Source: Acanthaster planci
Taxonomy: Eukaryota > Echinodermata > Asteroidea > Valvatida > Acanthasteridae
Length of the DNA stretch: 64,000 bases
Assembly: GCF_001949145.1 (NCBI RefSeq)
Contig: NW_019091411.1
Span: 1,078,328 to 1,142,327 of the forward strand
Reading direction: 5' to 3'
How positions within the stretch are numbered: position 1 is the first letter of the stretch; each line of letters starts with the position of its first letter. Below are positions 27,141-38,961 of the stretch, one piece after another. Position numbers and translations under genes: made by a program. Below the pieces are notes generated by a model. The model saw only the letters and a list, made by a program, of their open reading frames with translations. It had not been told where the DNA came from and did not search any database.

Positions 27141-27888
27141 AGCCCTGTCCGCACTGGACTTTATTTTCCCAGGATTTTACCAAGCCGATGGGAAAGTGAA
27201 AAATGGGCAAATTTTACCACCGTCTGCACTTGGACTTTCGACGCGGGCATTTTTACCAAGACGCGTGGGAAAAGTATTAGAGCTGTCACTATATGGCACA
27301 TGAGTGCACTTTAAGTGACCTTTCACCCTTAGAATTATGGCCGTTTTCCAATACTCAACTTTGTGTCTGTTTGAGGCTTCATGTAGGAAATCAAATCCCT
27401 GTACTGTAATTTTTGGTGATTGTGCATCTTACTTGATGTTTTGTGGTACTATCAGACTTACATGTACTGTTGCGCTTACAACCTCAAAGTCAGGAAGAAA
27501 GAAAAAAAAACAGTTGAATCCTGAGACCGAGCCCAAGTCAAGTATTGGAAAACGGCCTAAGCTTCAAGGTGTGTACGTGTATGTACGTCACGTGGACGCT
27601 TGCAACGTACATGCGCAGGGTTCATGTGAGCCTGACCTTGCCAGTAAACCGGACGTACACTTCCCTGAGCCGCTTTTACCAATTCACAATGTCCGCACTG
27701 GACTTTCCGTCTCGGGAAAAGTGTCTCAGGAATTCTTCCTGGCCAGAAGTTGGCCGGTAAAAATTCCCGTGCGGCTCAGGAAAAGTAACCGAGAGGAAGT
27801 CTTCCGGGAATGTCCGCACTGGACTTATGGGCAAAGTACCCATTGTCTGAGTAAGTTTGCCCAAAAAAAGTCCAGTGCAAACAGGGCT
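27141..27888. mobile_element. Non-autonomous DNA transposon with a second MITE nested inside
   Basis: The left terminus AGCCCTGTCCGCACTGGACT matches the reverse complement of the right terminus (AGCCCTGTTTGCACTGGACT) over about 22 bases. The flanks are TTA (27138-27140) and CTA (27889-27891), compatible with a decayed 3-bp target duplication. The sub-motif GTCCGCACTGGACT recurs inside at about 27690 and 27813. A complete copy of the TTA MITE family (27339-27557) splits the element, so it is the older of the two. The 194-codon ORF over it is a by-product. Confidence 0.7.
27339..27557. mobile_element. TTA MITE family, copy 1 (nested)
   Basis: Terminal inverted repeats begin GGCCGTTTTCCAATACTCAA and end in its reverse complement. 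It is related throughout to copy 2 at 53038-53273, including TTGATGTTTTGTGG in the interior. The flanks are TAT and TAA. A TACATGTA is present at 27459-27466 where copy 2 has plain TTA. Confidence 0.8.
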
Positions 27889-29409
27889 CTATCCTCTGAC
27901 CATGGCCCATTGCATACATGAACAGCAATGTGGGCTGGATACCTAGACAATCTGCCTCATGCCCTATTGAGACATGACACCTCAGGGCAAAGTACCACAG
28001 ACTCAGGGGTAAATAAACTGACATCTGAGCACCTCCCCCCAAAAAAATGACACTCTGATCCTATGACCCTAATTCCTCAGATTCCAAGAATTTGCCCTGA
28101 GGAGTCTTCAAGCCTTTCATGGCAAGGTAAATCACCACTTGATTATCACTATCAATTCTGGAAAAGGTTGGATGAAATCATCCAGGGAAGATAAGAAAAG
28201 AACTACCTGTGAATAATAATGTGACATACGATAACTGTCAGTCATTAATTGTTCTTGATTTTCTCAAAACCAACCGTTTGGAAAATATTAATTCCTAACA
28301 AATCATCTGAATCCCACCTTTCTTTCCCATGATACACAATGGTTTACCAAACAAATTGTTTGCATATACATGTATATGTGTCGTATGTATTCAGACATTT
28401 TCTGATAAACTCTATGTATAATATCAGGTAATAGTGGTAGGGTTCAACCTCCCTGAATCCCACAAAATCAGTTAACACCTAATGGATTCTGAAAAATCTG
28501 GGAACACTAGAGTTACGTGTAAACACCCTTTTCTCCCTTGAAAACAACACAATAGATTTTTCTAATGACTTAAAGGTTCCTACAGAGAAGAGACAAGGCA
28601 AGTTGTCATTTAGCACACTGTGACATGCTGAATACCCTAAATGAATTCCTACATACTGTCATCCCCGAGGACAAGCATGCTCCTCAGACTTGCATTATCA
28701 TCTAATATTATGCTTGGGTGATAGCAGACCTTGGGAGAGATAGATGAATGTGAGCAGGAGAGTGGAAGGGGAGGGACTGGAGAGAGTGGTGGGATGGAGC
28801 TGCAGGGGCTAGCAGGTAGGCCTAATTGATGACACATCACCTCTGGCTTGGGCAGTCAGGATGCTGTGAAACGCTCGGGCATCAATTGTGCCCGAGCAGG
28901 AAATGTTCATTTTGTATTCCAAGCCAGTCTCCGGGATCCGCCACTCAATCCCCCACCGCAACAACGGGACAACTTGTTAATTTCAGGCTGTCAGGGATTG
29001 TAATGAGAATATTGGATCTTGTCGGTACTTTGCTGTTTTCGTAGGGTGGAAGGGGAAATGCTTAGGTAAACTTGTCATCCAATTTTATTTATTGGTCTGG
29101 TTAAGTGAGGAGAGCACATGTAAGTGACTGACGCACAACAAATGAACGTAATGTTATTAGATGTGAGTGCACGTACATACACATAGCATGACTCGATAAA
29201 CAGTGGTATAACTTGGTATACGTAGTGACCTCTTCATTAGCTTTTACTCCTTTGTTGGTAAAATGATTGATCACCTCTTCTCATCACCCATCTGGTATAA
29301 TGTACATTGTACTATCTATCCAAATTCAACCATACATAGTTTTAACAAGTGCCTCTCGTGAGTGGTTTTTGCAACTTTCTGATTGAGCCCCTGTTATTTT
29401 AGAATTTAA

Positions 29410-29550
29410 CCCTCCTATGCTAAGATACATTCTTGACACAGTTGTAATATCAGTCAAAATCAGTCAAATTTCCCATATGTGTCTGTGTACTGGGGGAAAT
29501 CAAGTGAAAGGCATTTTTGACTGTTTTTGACAGTTAAAACAGAAGGAGGG
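29410..29550. mobile_element. piggyBac-like mini-element, TTAA-flanked
   Basis: The ends CCCTCCTATGC and ...GAAGGAGGG are flanked on both sides by TTAA (29406-29409, 29551-29554). TTAA duplication plus CCC ends is the piggyBac signature. Length 141 bp. A degraded relative lies at about 1195-1335, sharing TATCAGTCAAAATCAGTCA and GTGTCTGTGT. Confidence 0.72.
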
Positions 29551-32544
29551 TTAAGGAAGTGCAATTTTTAGAAACAGTGTTGAATTCCAATGGACTCTGG
29601 ATGCTTTATTGTGAAACGTCCAGCAAAACAAATTCCACCGACTGCATTTTGATACTATATTTTCACAGTCTGTACATCTACTCTAGTCTCCTCATTTCAT
29701 GACTGAGATTTTGGGAACCAAAATAAAGCTACAATGAAATGGAAGCCTTCAACGACAGTTAACTCACATGTAAAATAATGGCTAAGTTCTCATAAAAAAT
29801 AAGCAGGGTGTAAACCGCTGTCAAGATGTGAATCAATCTATTCCCAAATTATTACATGACTTGTTCTGCGGGCCATCAATGGGAGATTTAATCAGTATGT
29901 TTACTGCTCTTCTTTCAATTTAAGATTATCATACTTCATAAACAAGTCTAAAGAAAAAAACATGTACACATCCTGTTCCTTCCAAGCAGAGCACAGTAGT
30001 CAATACCGACTGCCTATCGTCAAAAGGGAACAGAGCCGTTTACTTTATTTTCTGAAAATCCAGCGGTTAAATACGGAGGCCCGAAATACTGAGGCCCGAT
30101 TCTCGGGTATTCTCGGATTACCACTACAGCTCTTATCCAAATTACACGGCTGTAATTCTATATGGGCTGCTTTGTGCTGTCATGCCTGTGCCACACTCTC
30201 TCCTCTGCTGAAGGGGCGCACCAGGGTCAAGACTGCGCCATTGTTGATTATAGACTCCCTAACATGCTGACACTTCCTATTCAATGTGCAATGTCAATTA
30301 TATGTGTAATCAAGACTAATAATTCCAGAATCAAAATTTTTTTTCTCCCCTTATTTTTCTATAAATGATTGGACAGACCATAATAATTGCCTTGGTTGTG
30401 AATTGCATGTATATTTGGGAAGGTCAACGACGGGGTTATGAACATGAAAAACGGAATAACTCAGCCTCTTGTCTGTGGGCGGGCTGTACCTTATATCCAA
30501 TTTGATTTTCTGACAAAGGTTCTGATAATATTATAACAAATTTTCAGGGGCATTTGTAGTATTTTTATTGCAGGATGGAGGCTGGTGGCTGTGTTTAAAG
30601 GCTTGCAGCATTATTTGAAACAGTTGCCCTCTTGTAGGCGAAGTGTTTTATAAACACACGGAAATTTTTCTAATTGATTTTTCAATACTTCATAACTTGT
30701 AGCTTGAACAAAAATTCAGCAAATGTGGCTTGAGACTATTATGTCATAAAACTATTTATTTTTTTAATTCATTTTGATGGGCTGTTAAAACTTCATGAGA
30801 AACATCCACACACATTCTCTCATTTAGCATGGTGTGTAGATTAGATATTATTCTCCAATTTCTACCCGCAACAAAAGCATGTAAGAAATACAGAAATGAA
30901 AACAGTTTTTGCCACAGGATGTACCTAGTGTGATAATATTCAACCACTTAAACATATACAATGTACAAACAAAAAACAAAGAAGATGGATTTTGAAGAGT
31001 ATATTTTATTCAACTGCTGAGACTGAAAATCAAACCTGTGAACATCCCTCCAGAACAGTGTACATACTCAGGATCAGTGTTTTGATTGGTGAAGTCCAAG
31101 TAGTGTCTGATCCCCCTGCGGATGTCAACTCTTCGCTCTCCCCACCAAGAGCCCGTGGGCGTAACCTATTTATTGTCCAAGGGAACTGTGCCAATTATGC
31201 AAGTGTGACGGAATGCTCCGGCCTGTATTTTTCAATCATTTGTCTTGTCGGCCTGTGGTTTCAAGTGTACAATGTTGCATTCCTGAGGGATCTTTTTTAG
31301 AAATCTATAAATGGCACACACACATGAAATTATGCAGCCACCATTTTGTTATTTTCAAATCTCCCCTAATTTCTAATGTGTATATTTTTACTCACATGTG
31401 CAGTCCATTAATCAATTAAAGTATCAGTCCTTCTGAAACACACCTGTACTGAGCCCACATTGATAATCATCCCGAGATAAAAATACAAAAAAATAGTCAC
31501 TTGTAGACATGAGTGGTAAGATGTAAGTTATTGTGATAACATGCATTAATGCACAGTAGTTCTTGGACCACATCTTTGATCGTGAGTCACTGAGCCCGGG
31601 ACATTCACTCTGAGTCACCAGGTGGAAGTTAGACACTGACTGGGACTCCACCCCTCCTTTCTACCGATGTCTCACATCCAAGCCAAATGTTTCCGCGCCG
31701 CACACTATGACAACGGCCAACTGAACATCACCAGTGTTACTCCCCTGCTACAGCGCCCTCCTTTGGCTGTCACCAGCACACAAGCAGAGCTACCGGTATA
31801 TATAAACTCTGACACCGCTGACATTCAGACACCCAGACCTGTAAAACCCGCTCCCTCCCCCCCACCCCAGGGGAGGTCTATCAGAGCTGGTAACCTGCTG
31901 AAGGACTGCAGTGATTCACATGAGGCTCCTTGAGGCCTGTGGTTACCACTGTAAGTGGGCCGTGTACGTGTCTACACGTACGATTTACAGGCTGCAAAGC
32001 ACACGCTGATGCGAGGCACATTCTTGAGAGGCGAACAGCGGCAGGCGCTTATGCTCGGCTGTGTTTGGTGATGTGATTAGCAGCTCCTGCGGTATGTGGC
32101 CAGAGCTAGCTAGCTTCCTCTGCCTTCCAGACAAGATTACAAACACTGCTAAGCCTATTTACATCTGACTAGTAAACAGGTCAAACGAAATCTAGAGATC
32201 ATTCTAAAATATAACAAGACGGTACTATTGATGCTCTCAGAAAAATAAATAAAATGCATCTATTCATTCATTCTATCTGTTCATTAAAGTTTTGACTTTG
32301 TTTCACGCAAATTTTACATTAAAGTAGGCCCTTCTGTGGTGTAATCTCAGCAAGACACTAAAACTGATGACATTTTCAATATTTTCCTGTCTTAAATGTT
32401 CTCTTCTTTGGTGATTTATTGTTGCTTAGGCACATGGCAATAAGCCAAGAGCAACCCCTTCTAAGAAAAGTTTTCAATGAGCAAATATTGGGGTTCAAGA
32501 TTTGAACAGAAAAACACAGAAATGGTGCCTTCCTTGATTGACAT

Positions 32545-32625
32545 CACTGAAACAGTGCCCTCAGTTGAACAGAATCATTTGGACAATTTCATATGTTTAA
32601 AACAATGTACTTTTCAATACAACTA
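32545..32625. repeat. Interspersed repeat shared with 26690-26770
   Basis: Ordered identical blocks (AACAGTGCCCTCA, CAGAAT or TAGAAT, TTGGAC, GTTTAAAACA, TACTTTTCAATACA or CACTTTTCAATACA) occur at both sites in the same orientation. No ends were defined and the class is unknown. Confidence 0.6.
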
Positions 32626-33321
32626 TGCCCAAAAAGGATGTCAAATACCGGTAGTTTTCACACAGCAGAGCATAAGAACATAAAGATGTATAAATTCAGT
32701 GCAAAAATCCTCTACACACCAATTTTGAGGATGAAAAAAAGAGAATGTGGAATAAATATGAGATAGCTCACACAAAACTACCGGTACAAGTGTAAGAAAT
32801 GGTATATGTCAACCTGTGAAATAAATGTATCTGGAACAGTTGTATTTTCCAGAAATTAGTCTTTTGCAATATTCTTCAATGAAGGTCCCAATGAACCATT
32901 GTTGCAGAACACTGTTTAAAAATACTACACCCATTACAAGGCCTAATGCAGTGATTGACCGTGTCTGTGTGTTGTACATGCAGTAAGGAATGGATTACAT
33001 GTACATGTATGTTCCATGGGTTTTGGGCAGGACATATTTAAAAGAAAGAGCAGTTTGTCTTACCAAAAAAAATGACTACGGCTTTTGGGGGTTTTTGTTG
33101 CATGAACAACAAACGTAAAGCAAGTCAGTGAAAGAGTGGCAGATTACAACAACCGAAATCCCCTCCATACATGAAATTACAATTAAGCGAAGAGTGTGTG
33201 AAGAAAAGCAAAGCACTATAGATTCCCATTACCGTGCTCCTTGATATAACGCTCTTACTAATACAAAGCTCTCTTTTCATTTCTCCAACTGCACGCCCAT
33301 TCACTGTGTACATTTTTCTGT

Positions 33322-34339
33322 GGTTGTAGCACTCCCATTTACAACGTTTTTTAGGATATAACGCTCACAATTTTTGGCCCTGAGAACCATATAAAGCATG
33401 TGAAATGATTCTGGTTACAGCGCTCTTTACCTTGGAAATCATATTCTTTGAAAATCAACGCATATGAAACCTCATCGCAAGACTGCCATGATTGGCCAGC
33501 CATCCTGGTCACCAATAGTTAAGCGCTAAACAGAGAGTGCAGACACCAGTAGTTTAGCGATCACACAGAGTGAAGACATGCACTGGGCCGTCCATGCAGC
33601 ACAATCGCAAGCACGTGCTCACCACGGTGAGCCGTGCCTGCTCGGCTTTGCTGAGGCGACATTGTAGTGATTATTTTCCCACTTTTTATTTATTCTTGTG
33701 GTGTAGTTTGGGACACAAATAATTAACATTGAGATACTCCGTGTAGTATTTTGTTACCTAAAGGTTTCTTTCTACCGATAAGTAAAATTAGCTGCTTAAA
33801 CTGTACGTGTATCTTCGTGTATCAAATCTGCGTCCTGTCGTCAATTGTGTTCAGCGTGACATGTCGGGTATGTTTTCACTTGGGTTTACTAATGATATAT
33901 CACTTTCTGTGGTCACATGGTTATTGGGAAAAGTCAGCAATTGGACTGTCCATGAATGGGTATGCAGTAGCAGTCAGGATTACGCGGTGGGTGTAGATGC
34001 AGTGCGAGCTTCGCGATGCAGCATGCACAAGGTCCCGTGGTGATTTTTGAAGAGGTTTGTGTTTTTTTATCGATGTCACAAAAACATAGAGATAAACGGA
34101 TACAAGGCATATACTCCGAAATTACAGTGCATACATCTGCCAATACAGGTAAACAAAATTCACATACATGCACAAGTAGATACATGTCTCTATACATGTA
34201 CCCGGTACATAGAAGTACATGTGCACACGTGATTTGCACATGTTGTGTGCTGAACATGTTGCACGTGCATCCAGTCAGTTATAGCGCTGTGCGGTTATAA
34301 CGCTCAATTCTGTAAGGTCCCCTTGAGAGTGCTACAACG
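33322..34339. mobile_element. Probable Tigger-like element, boundaries uncertain
   Basis: GTTGTAGCACTC on the left matches GAGTGCTACAAC on the right. Subterminal TATAACGCTC repeats occur near 33245, 33357 and 34296. These resemble pogo-family ends, but no TA duplication was found at the positions given, and the true left end may be nearer 33230. Confidence 0.45.
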
Positions 34340-35003
34340 AGAATCTTCTGGACAGTGCATACACAAACTGTACCTTTGTGACTGGTGTACTGGAATGGAA
34401 GTGAAACTTGCATGAAGGATCTCCTTTAATGGGTGTATTCTGAATGGCCGTCAAGGGCGACTTGTTTTCAGTCATCATCTACAAGGAGGAAAATTGGTAT
34501 CAAATGTCAGAGTGTTCTGTTATCATTTGTCAGAAAAAAAAGATGGAAAAGAAATTATCTGGGTTATGCACAGTGGAACAATGAAACCACTGTAGTCATT
34601 CACATTGGCTTGTGCAGTTTGGATGTGGTGATTATCAGTCTGACAACAAATTGCAATGAAAAGCTTGCGCTGAATTGTTTTTACTGAGTTCTGAATAAAA
34701 AAAAAGAATTTCATAGGGCAACAAATATTTAACAGACCTTGGATGTGGAACAAGACCTCTCAATTAGCACTGGCGTAAACCACTGAGCAGTTCTGATCTT
34801 GGTTGTTTTCATATTGGTACATGTACATTTTTAATCTATTTCTAATTCTATCTTATTTTCATACTGGTATACCGAAATCTTGGTTGTTTTCATTTTGGTA
34901 CATGTACATTTCTTTTTATCATTTTTTTCTGTTGGGTAGACCAAGAGGCGATTTTACTTGTGACCTTTTTTTTCTCTTTTTTAAATAGAACTTGTCAACT
35001 TAC

Positions 35004-35051
35004 ATTCAATATCTTCTCTACCTCCTGGTTGCTAGGATCGTTGAAGGAACC
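35004..35051 (-). CDS. AFF: AFF homologue, exon 4 (16 codons)
   Basis: A 48-bp exon with acceptor TTATTTTGTAG and donor AAT/GTAAGT, phase 0 at both ends, so it fits the phase-0 end of exon 3. It encodes GSFNDPSNQEVEKILN (residues 364-379). The EVEKILN core is reminiscent of the VEEILKEM/VEAILKEM motif found in AFF family proteins, although the trailing E-M is absent here. No other frame is as coherent with both sites. It is too short to assign without its neighbours. The phase match and clean splice signals carry the call. Confidence 0.72.
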
Positions 35052-35910
35052 CTACAAAATAAGAACCATAAGATGAAAAATAAAAATTCCATTCCTACAG
35101 CTGCTATGAAACACAAAACTGCAGTGATGCATCAATTCATTTTACAAGCATTATGCTACAAGTGAACAATTATATACATGTAGGTGTTTATACTCCACAA
35201 CAGTCTGCCGAATAGTTGAATTTGAGAATTAAATTAAAGCAGTACGGGTCATGGTTCAGTGAGTTCCCATATTTAATGGACCTGTGAATTATACAATTCA
35301 TGACGCTCCTTTTCCCCAGCAAAATTACTTGCCCACGGGAAATGCATACATATTGTACTAGCACATCCATCATCCAGAAATTCATGACGAAAAATCCCAC
35401 AAATTATTGAGCAGTTCGTTGGAAACTGTGCACACAGAGTGGTACACATTAACGAAGACAAGTGAACTTTACATGAAGTGGTTAAATAAGAAATTAAGAA
35501 GCGGGCTGCAGGTGTACATCCAGAATACACTGCACATGTATCAAAGCTGTGTCATGACATGGAGACAATGTGTGTTTCCTGTACATGTATATCCTTTGTG
35601 GGGGTCGTCATGCCATATGGAAGAGGACGAAATGGAAATCAGCCATTCACTGTGCACCTTGGCTGTAAACGAGGACTGGCAATGAACAAAGCTGTCTAAC
35701 ATATACCGGTACATGTATGTACACACTACACATACAGGCACTGAACTGTAACGTGCTGACTCTCTCCGGAATACACATGTACATGTACTGTACATGTCCC
35801 TGTGCTGGTGCACTTCCAAATGAACTTTGTCACATCAATGGCCAATCCCTTGCTGCTTTCCTGTTAGAGTCATCAGGACAGTTTCCTGAAGCAATTCAAG
35901 AATAGCTTAA

Positions 35911-35972
35911 CCCTAACCCCCAAGGGTGTATGTAAAATCGTATTGAAATTGGAGGATTTTGGACTGTTAGGG
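35911..35972. mobile_element. 62-bp TTAA-flanked mini-element, copy 1
   Basis: CCCTAAC ... GTTAGGG ends sit between two TTAA sites (35907-35910, 35973-35976). The interior (AAGGGTGTATGTAAAATCG, TATTGAAATTGGA) matches the 62-bp copy at 21857. Confidence 0.62.
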
Positions 35973-36849
35973 TTAAAGTGGATGTGTTCGATCAGGTACA
36001 CACATGTAAGGCAAGCGCTAATGCACACCCTGCACTGAACATGCACCTACATGCACACGTACGTACGTGTCAACTGCATATTTGCCCACAATGGCCGCTA
36101 CACACTTGACTCCAAACCGATTGTTCCCATTTTGAATGCAGGCCCTACACGAGGTACGCACGGCCTTTACAATCAAAGTGGCACGCACTCTGCTAACTCA
36201 CATTAAAAGAAGAAAACACCCAACTTCCTGTGCCAACCCTAACGAACAAGAGAGATCTGGCACAGTTAATGTATTTCTGGAAAACACAACACATGATGAT
36301 CAAGTGATTTCTTGTAATTTTCCTCTGCCCGACTGTAATTCCCAGTATGACCAGTTATCCCGCCTGAAGCAACCGAAAATAGAACTGAAACTGATTTAAA
36401 TTTCTCCAAACACCGCCAAAGCAGAAAACCCTATGTTGGGTTGGGTATTTAATCTTCAGTATGTGAAACATATAATGGAGGTATGAGGAATATTCTGACA
36501 TTTCTGAATTCAAGGGAATTTGGACGGAATGCTACACATTCTGCAGAGGATATCCTGAGTGTAACTCATGCCTCATGTGAGACTCAGGCAATAAATTTGG
36601 TGGGTAGCTGCTTATTGTACAGTGTACTTTCAATCAATTTCATGAAACCTGATGCCTACAGTGCAATATTTTAACCATTCTAAACAACTTTGATGAGGAA
36701 AATCCTTGCTTTTACAATGGCTGTTGGTCCAACAACACTAATGGAAAAGGGCAGAGTTTGCTCTATCCGCCATTTTGAAAATATCTATTTTGTAGGAACT
36801 ACACTGGCAAGAGGCACTTACAACTATCAACTAAAATGCTTCCTCTTAC

Positions 36850-37824
36850 CCAACTCGGTGGGATGTTTAGTTTTGGCACAGTCAACTTCTCCTTCTTGAT
36901 GTCTGGTTTCCTTTCCGTTGTGCTGTCAGGTGGGTCTCTGAACAGATTTTTTGTAATTGTTGAAAAAATGTCAGCACCATGCTCCTCTCTGCTTGCAGCA
37001 AACTTGTCAGCAGGTTCCTCCTTGATGGTATGGGGCTCCTGCTTGACCACTGCTGACATGGTCCCTGGGCCCTTCACAGAGTCTGAAGTGTCCAAGCCCG
37101 AGTGCCCAAGCTGCTCGTGGTTAATGATACCGTTGGGCCTCTTGAAGTCCTTCTTGGCTGAGTTGATCATCACTGGCTTGGTGTTGGGCTTCTGCGACGA
37201 CTTGGATTTCATGGGAGTTGAGCCCTTCTTAGGCAGCAATTTGGAGCTGCTGTCACTGGACCTGCCTGGGCTTGGTTTCATTTTGGTGACCACCAGGCTG
37301 CTGCTGCTACTGGTGCCGCTGGTGTCCACTGGTCGTCCAATATCGGGATCTTTTTCTTTTTTAATATTTAATTTGACATCTACATCTTTTGATCTGTGAC
37401 CCTTGGCAGTGGACACTGGGGAAATACCTCTACCTGAAACTAACTGGCCTGGCACTGAAGAGCCACCAGGCCTGCTTTTGGACCCTTGCTGCTCTGGCGT
37501 TATGCCATGCTTGACAGCCTCCTTGCTCTTCTGCCCACTCTTCACATGCGGCACGGTGCTCTTGGAGGACGAGGACCCAGACTGGTCTTTCCTCAAGGAG
37601 GAACCGTTCCCAGACTGGTTCTCTGACTTGCTACTCCTGACCTGTCCGTTGGCCGTGAATGTCACTCCTGACAAGTCGAAGACCTGGCGGGCTCTGTTGT
37701 CAACAGGTGTGGGGGGCTCCTTGGGGATACCCAGGAAATTGTACATAGAGCTGGGCTCCATGACGTTCTTTATGTTGCTGAAGCTGCCCAAGATGTCCTT
37801 GATGTTTTTGTCTTCTTTGTCAGT
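36850..37824 (-). CDS. AFF: AF4/FMR2 (AFF) homologue, exon 3 (large Ser/Lys-rich exon)
   Basis: This is the largest ORF in the window: 975 bp, exactly 325 codons, phase 0 at both ends. It has a strong acceptor (CCCTTCTTCCACAG) and a strong donor (TTGG/GTAAGAGG). It opens with TDKEDKNIKDILGSFSNIKN (protein residues 39-58), closely matching the SKEDK...MLGNYDEMKDFI block of AFF4 that contacts P-TEFb. FLGIPK at 68-73 matches the family's (V/I)GIPK. The remainder is low-complexity, rich in Ser, Lys, Pro and Gly, and likely disordered, as in other AFF proteins. Four SUMO-type motifs are visible: IKKE 192-195, VKQE 298-301, IKEE 305-308 and IKKE 347-350. SPGRSSDSSSKLLPKK (223-238) looks like a phospho- or NLS-type patch. 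Long plus-strand ORFs over this exon are its shadows. The upstream in-frame extension to 37980 lies before the acceptor and is intron. Confidence 0.85.
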
Positions 37825-38509
37825 CTGTGGAAGAAGGGACAACAGAATTCCGAAATGACTCAGATTTTGAACACTTAATATGCTTAAGACCACAGATGCA
37901 ACCTTTTTTGGCAAACATATGCTCCCAAATTCGAGGTGTGAACAAGTTTTAAGAATCAGGCAACATCCTTCAAGTGTCATTTAATTTTAGGTAACTGGTT
38001 TATATTTCATCAAAAACCCCAAATCAAAATTTATGTAGTCATTTTCAACAACATTATCTCGGTTGTTCACCTCAGTTTACTGATCAACGCTGGAAGTGTA
38101 CCGGTATATTCATTTCACCACCGAATTTTGGTAAGAGAGCTTACTTGAGCACAACAAAACTTCATCGGACACATGTACATAGATGTAGCACAAACCTTAT
38201 CTATTATGGCTATGACCAGGTGTTAAACCCCTTATCCAACAATTCCTTTTCGGTCCAAAACAATACCAATTTCAATTAAAAAACGAAACTCAATACGATA
38301 CCTTTCCAACCAATGTAAGATGCTCACAGTACAAAAACCTCAGTCAATAGGTGATTTAAATTTCATTTCATAATCAAGCTGGTTTTTGTCCAGACAGGTA
38401 CCAGATGGCTGCACACGTCTGCATACGTGTATTTACAAAATTCGTAAGCACAGATATAAGAATGCCTCTGTTTCTACTGTAAAAACAAGCAAAATGATCG
38501 ACTCAAATT

Positions 38510-38790
38510 TGTTTTGGGTTTGGGACTTTGGGTTTGTTTGGGGGTTTGTTTCAAACATGTAGGTTGATGTCAGGGGTGACTTTGGGAGTGTTGATTGATA
38601 TGAGTGATGGGGGGTATGTTTGAGAGGGATTTGGAGTTGGATTTTAGAGTGGGGGTTGGTTTTTGGTTTTCGATGTGGTTTTTGGCAAGGGCTGGTTTTG
38701 CTTTTGGCTTTTGTTTTGGTTCCGGGCATGGGTCAGTTTTGAGGGTCCAGATTGGGCTTTGCTCTGGTTTGGATTTGGGTGGGTTTTAAC
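38510..38790 (+). repeat. Strand-asymmetric G/T-rich tract beside the AFF exon 2 donor
   Basis: About 280 bases that are almost free of C on the plus strand, with many GGG and TTTGGG runs. It begins about 60 bases past the donor of the start-codon exon in the direction of transcription. In the AFF pre-mRNA it would be C/A-rich. Confidence 0.7.
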
Positions 38791-38847
38791 CCACACAGCA
38801 TTAAAAAATCTGAAGATGCACGTAGGTTCTGCAAATGCACTGCATAC

Positions 38848-38961
38848 CTTTATCGGTTCAGAAAACCTGGGTCCCTCACATGGATTACGAGGCTTTGTGA
38901 TGATGCTCTCCATTTGACGCTGCTGCTGGGCACGAAACCTGGCACTCTCCCTGTCCACCAT
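38848..38961 (-). CDS. AFF: AF4/FMR2 (AFF) homologue, exon 2, start codon and N-terminal motif
   Basis: The exon is preceded by the acceptor TTTCAG (exon edge 38965) and the context CACCATGG, an ideal start. It encodes 38 residues from Met at 38961 and ends in phase 0 at a good donor (AAAG/GTATGC). Residues 2-17 (VDRESARFRAQQQRQM) resemble the DRNxLRxREKERRNQE opening of vertebrate AFF proteins. The exon ends with FSEPIK, matching LFxEPYK of the family, where the vertebrate genes also have an exon border by my recollection. In AFF4 this stretch begins the segment that binds cyclin T1/CDK9 (P-TEFb) in the super elongation complex, a nuclear transcription-elongation machine. The assignment rests on motif recognition by eye. 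An upstream coding exon is possible but not needed. Confidence 0.75.

Larger units (their letters stand above)
26028..35003. other. AFF intron 4
   Basis: Holds the nested element at 27141-27888, a TTAA-flanked mini-element (29410-29550), a Tigger-like element (about 33.3-34.3 kb) and two copies of an uncharacterised interspersed repeat (26690-26770 and 32545-32625). The 28650-29050 and 31900-32140 blocks are less AT-rich and could be regulatory. No exon is supported. Confidence 0.5.

Noticed and set aside
27337-27921. Plus-strand ORF of 194 codons
   Set aside because: It lies entirely over two nested transposon-derived elements and runs through their terminal repeats. Composition follows the repeats and not a protein family.
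36836-37858. Two long plus-strand ORFs (187 and 151 codons)
   Set aside because: They are antisense shadows of the Ser/Lys-rich AFF exon 3, which has correct splice sites and family motifs on the minus strand.
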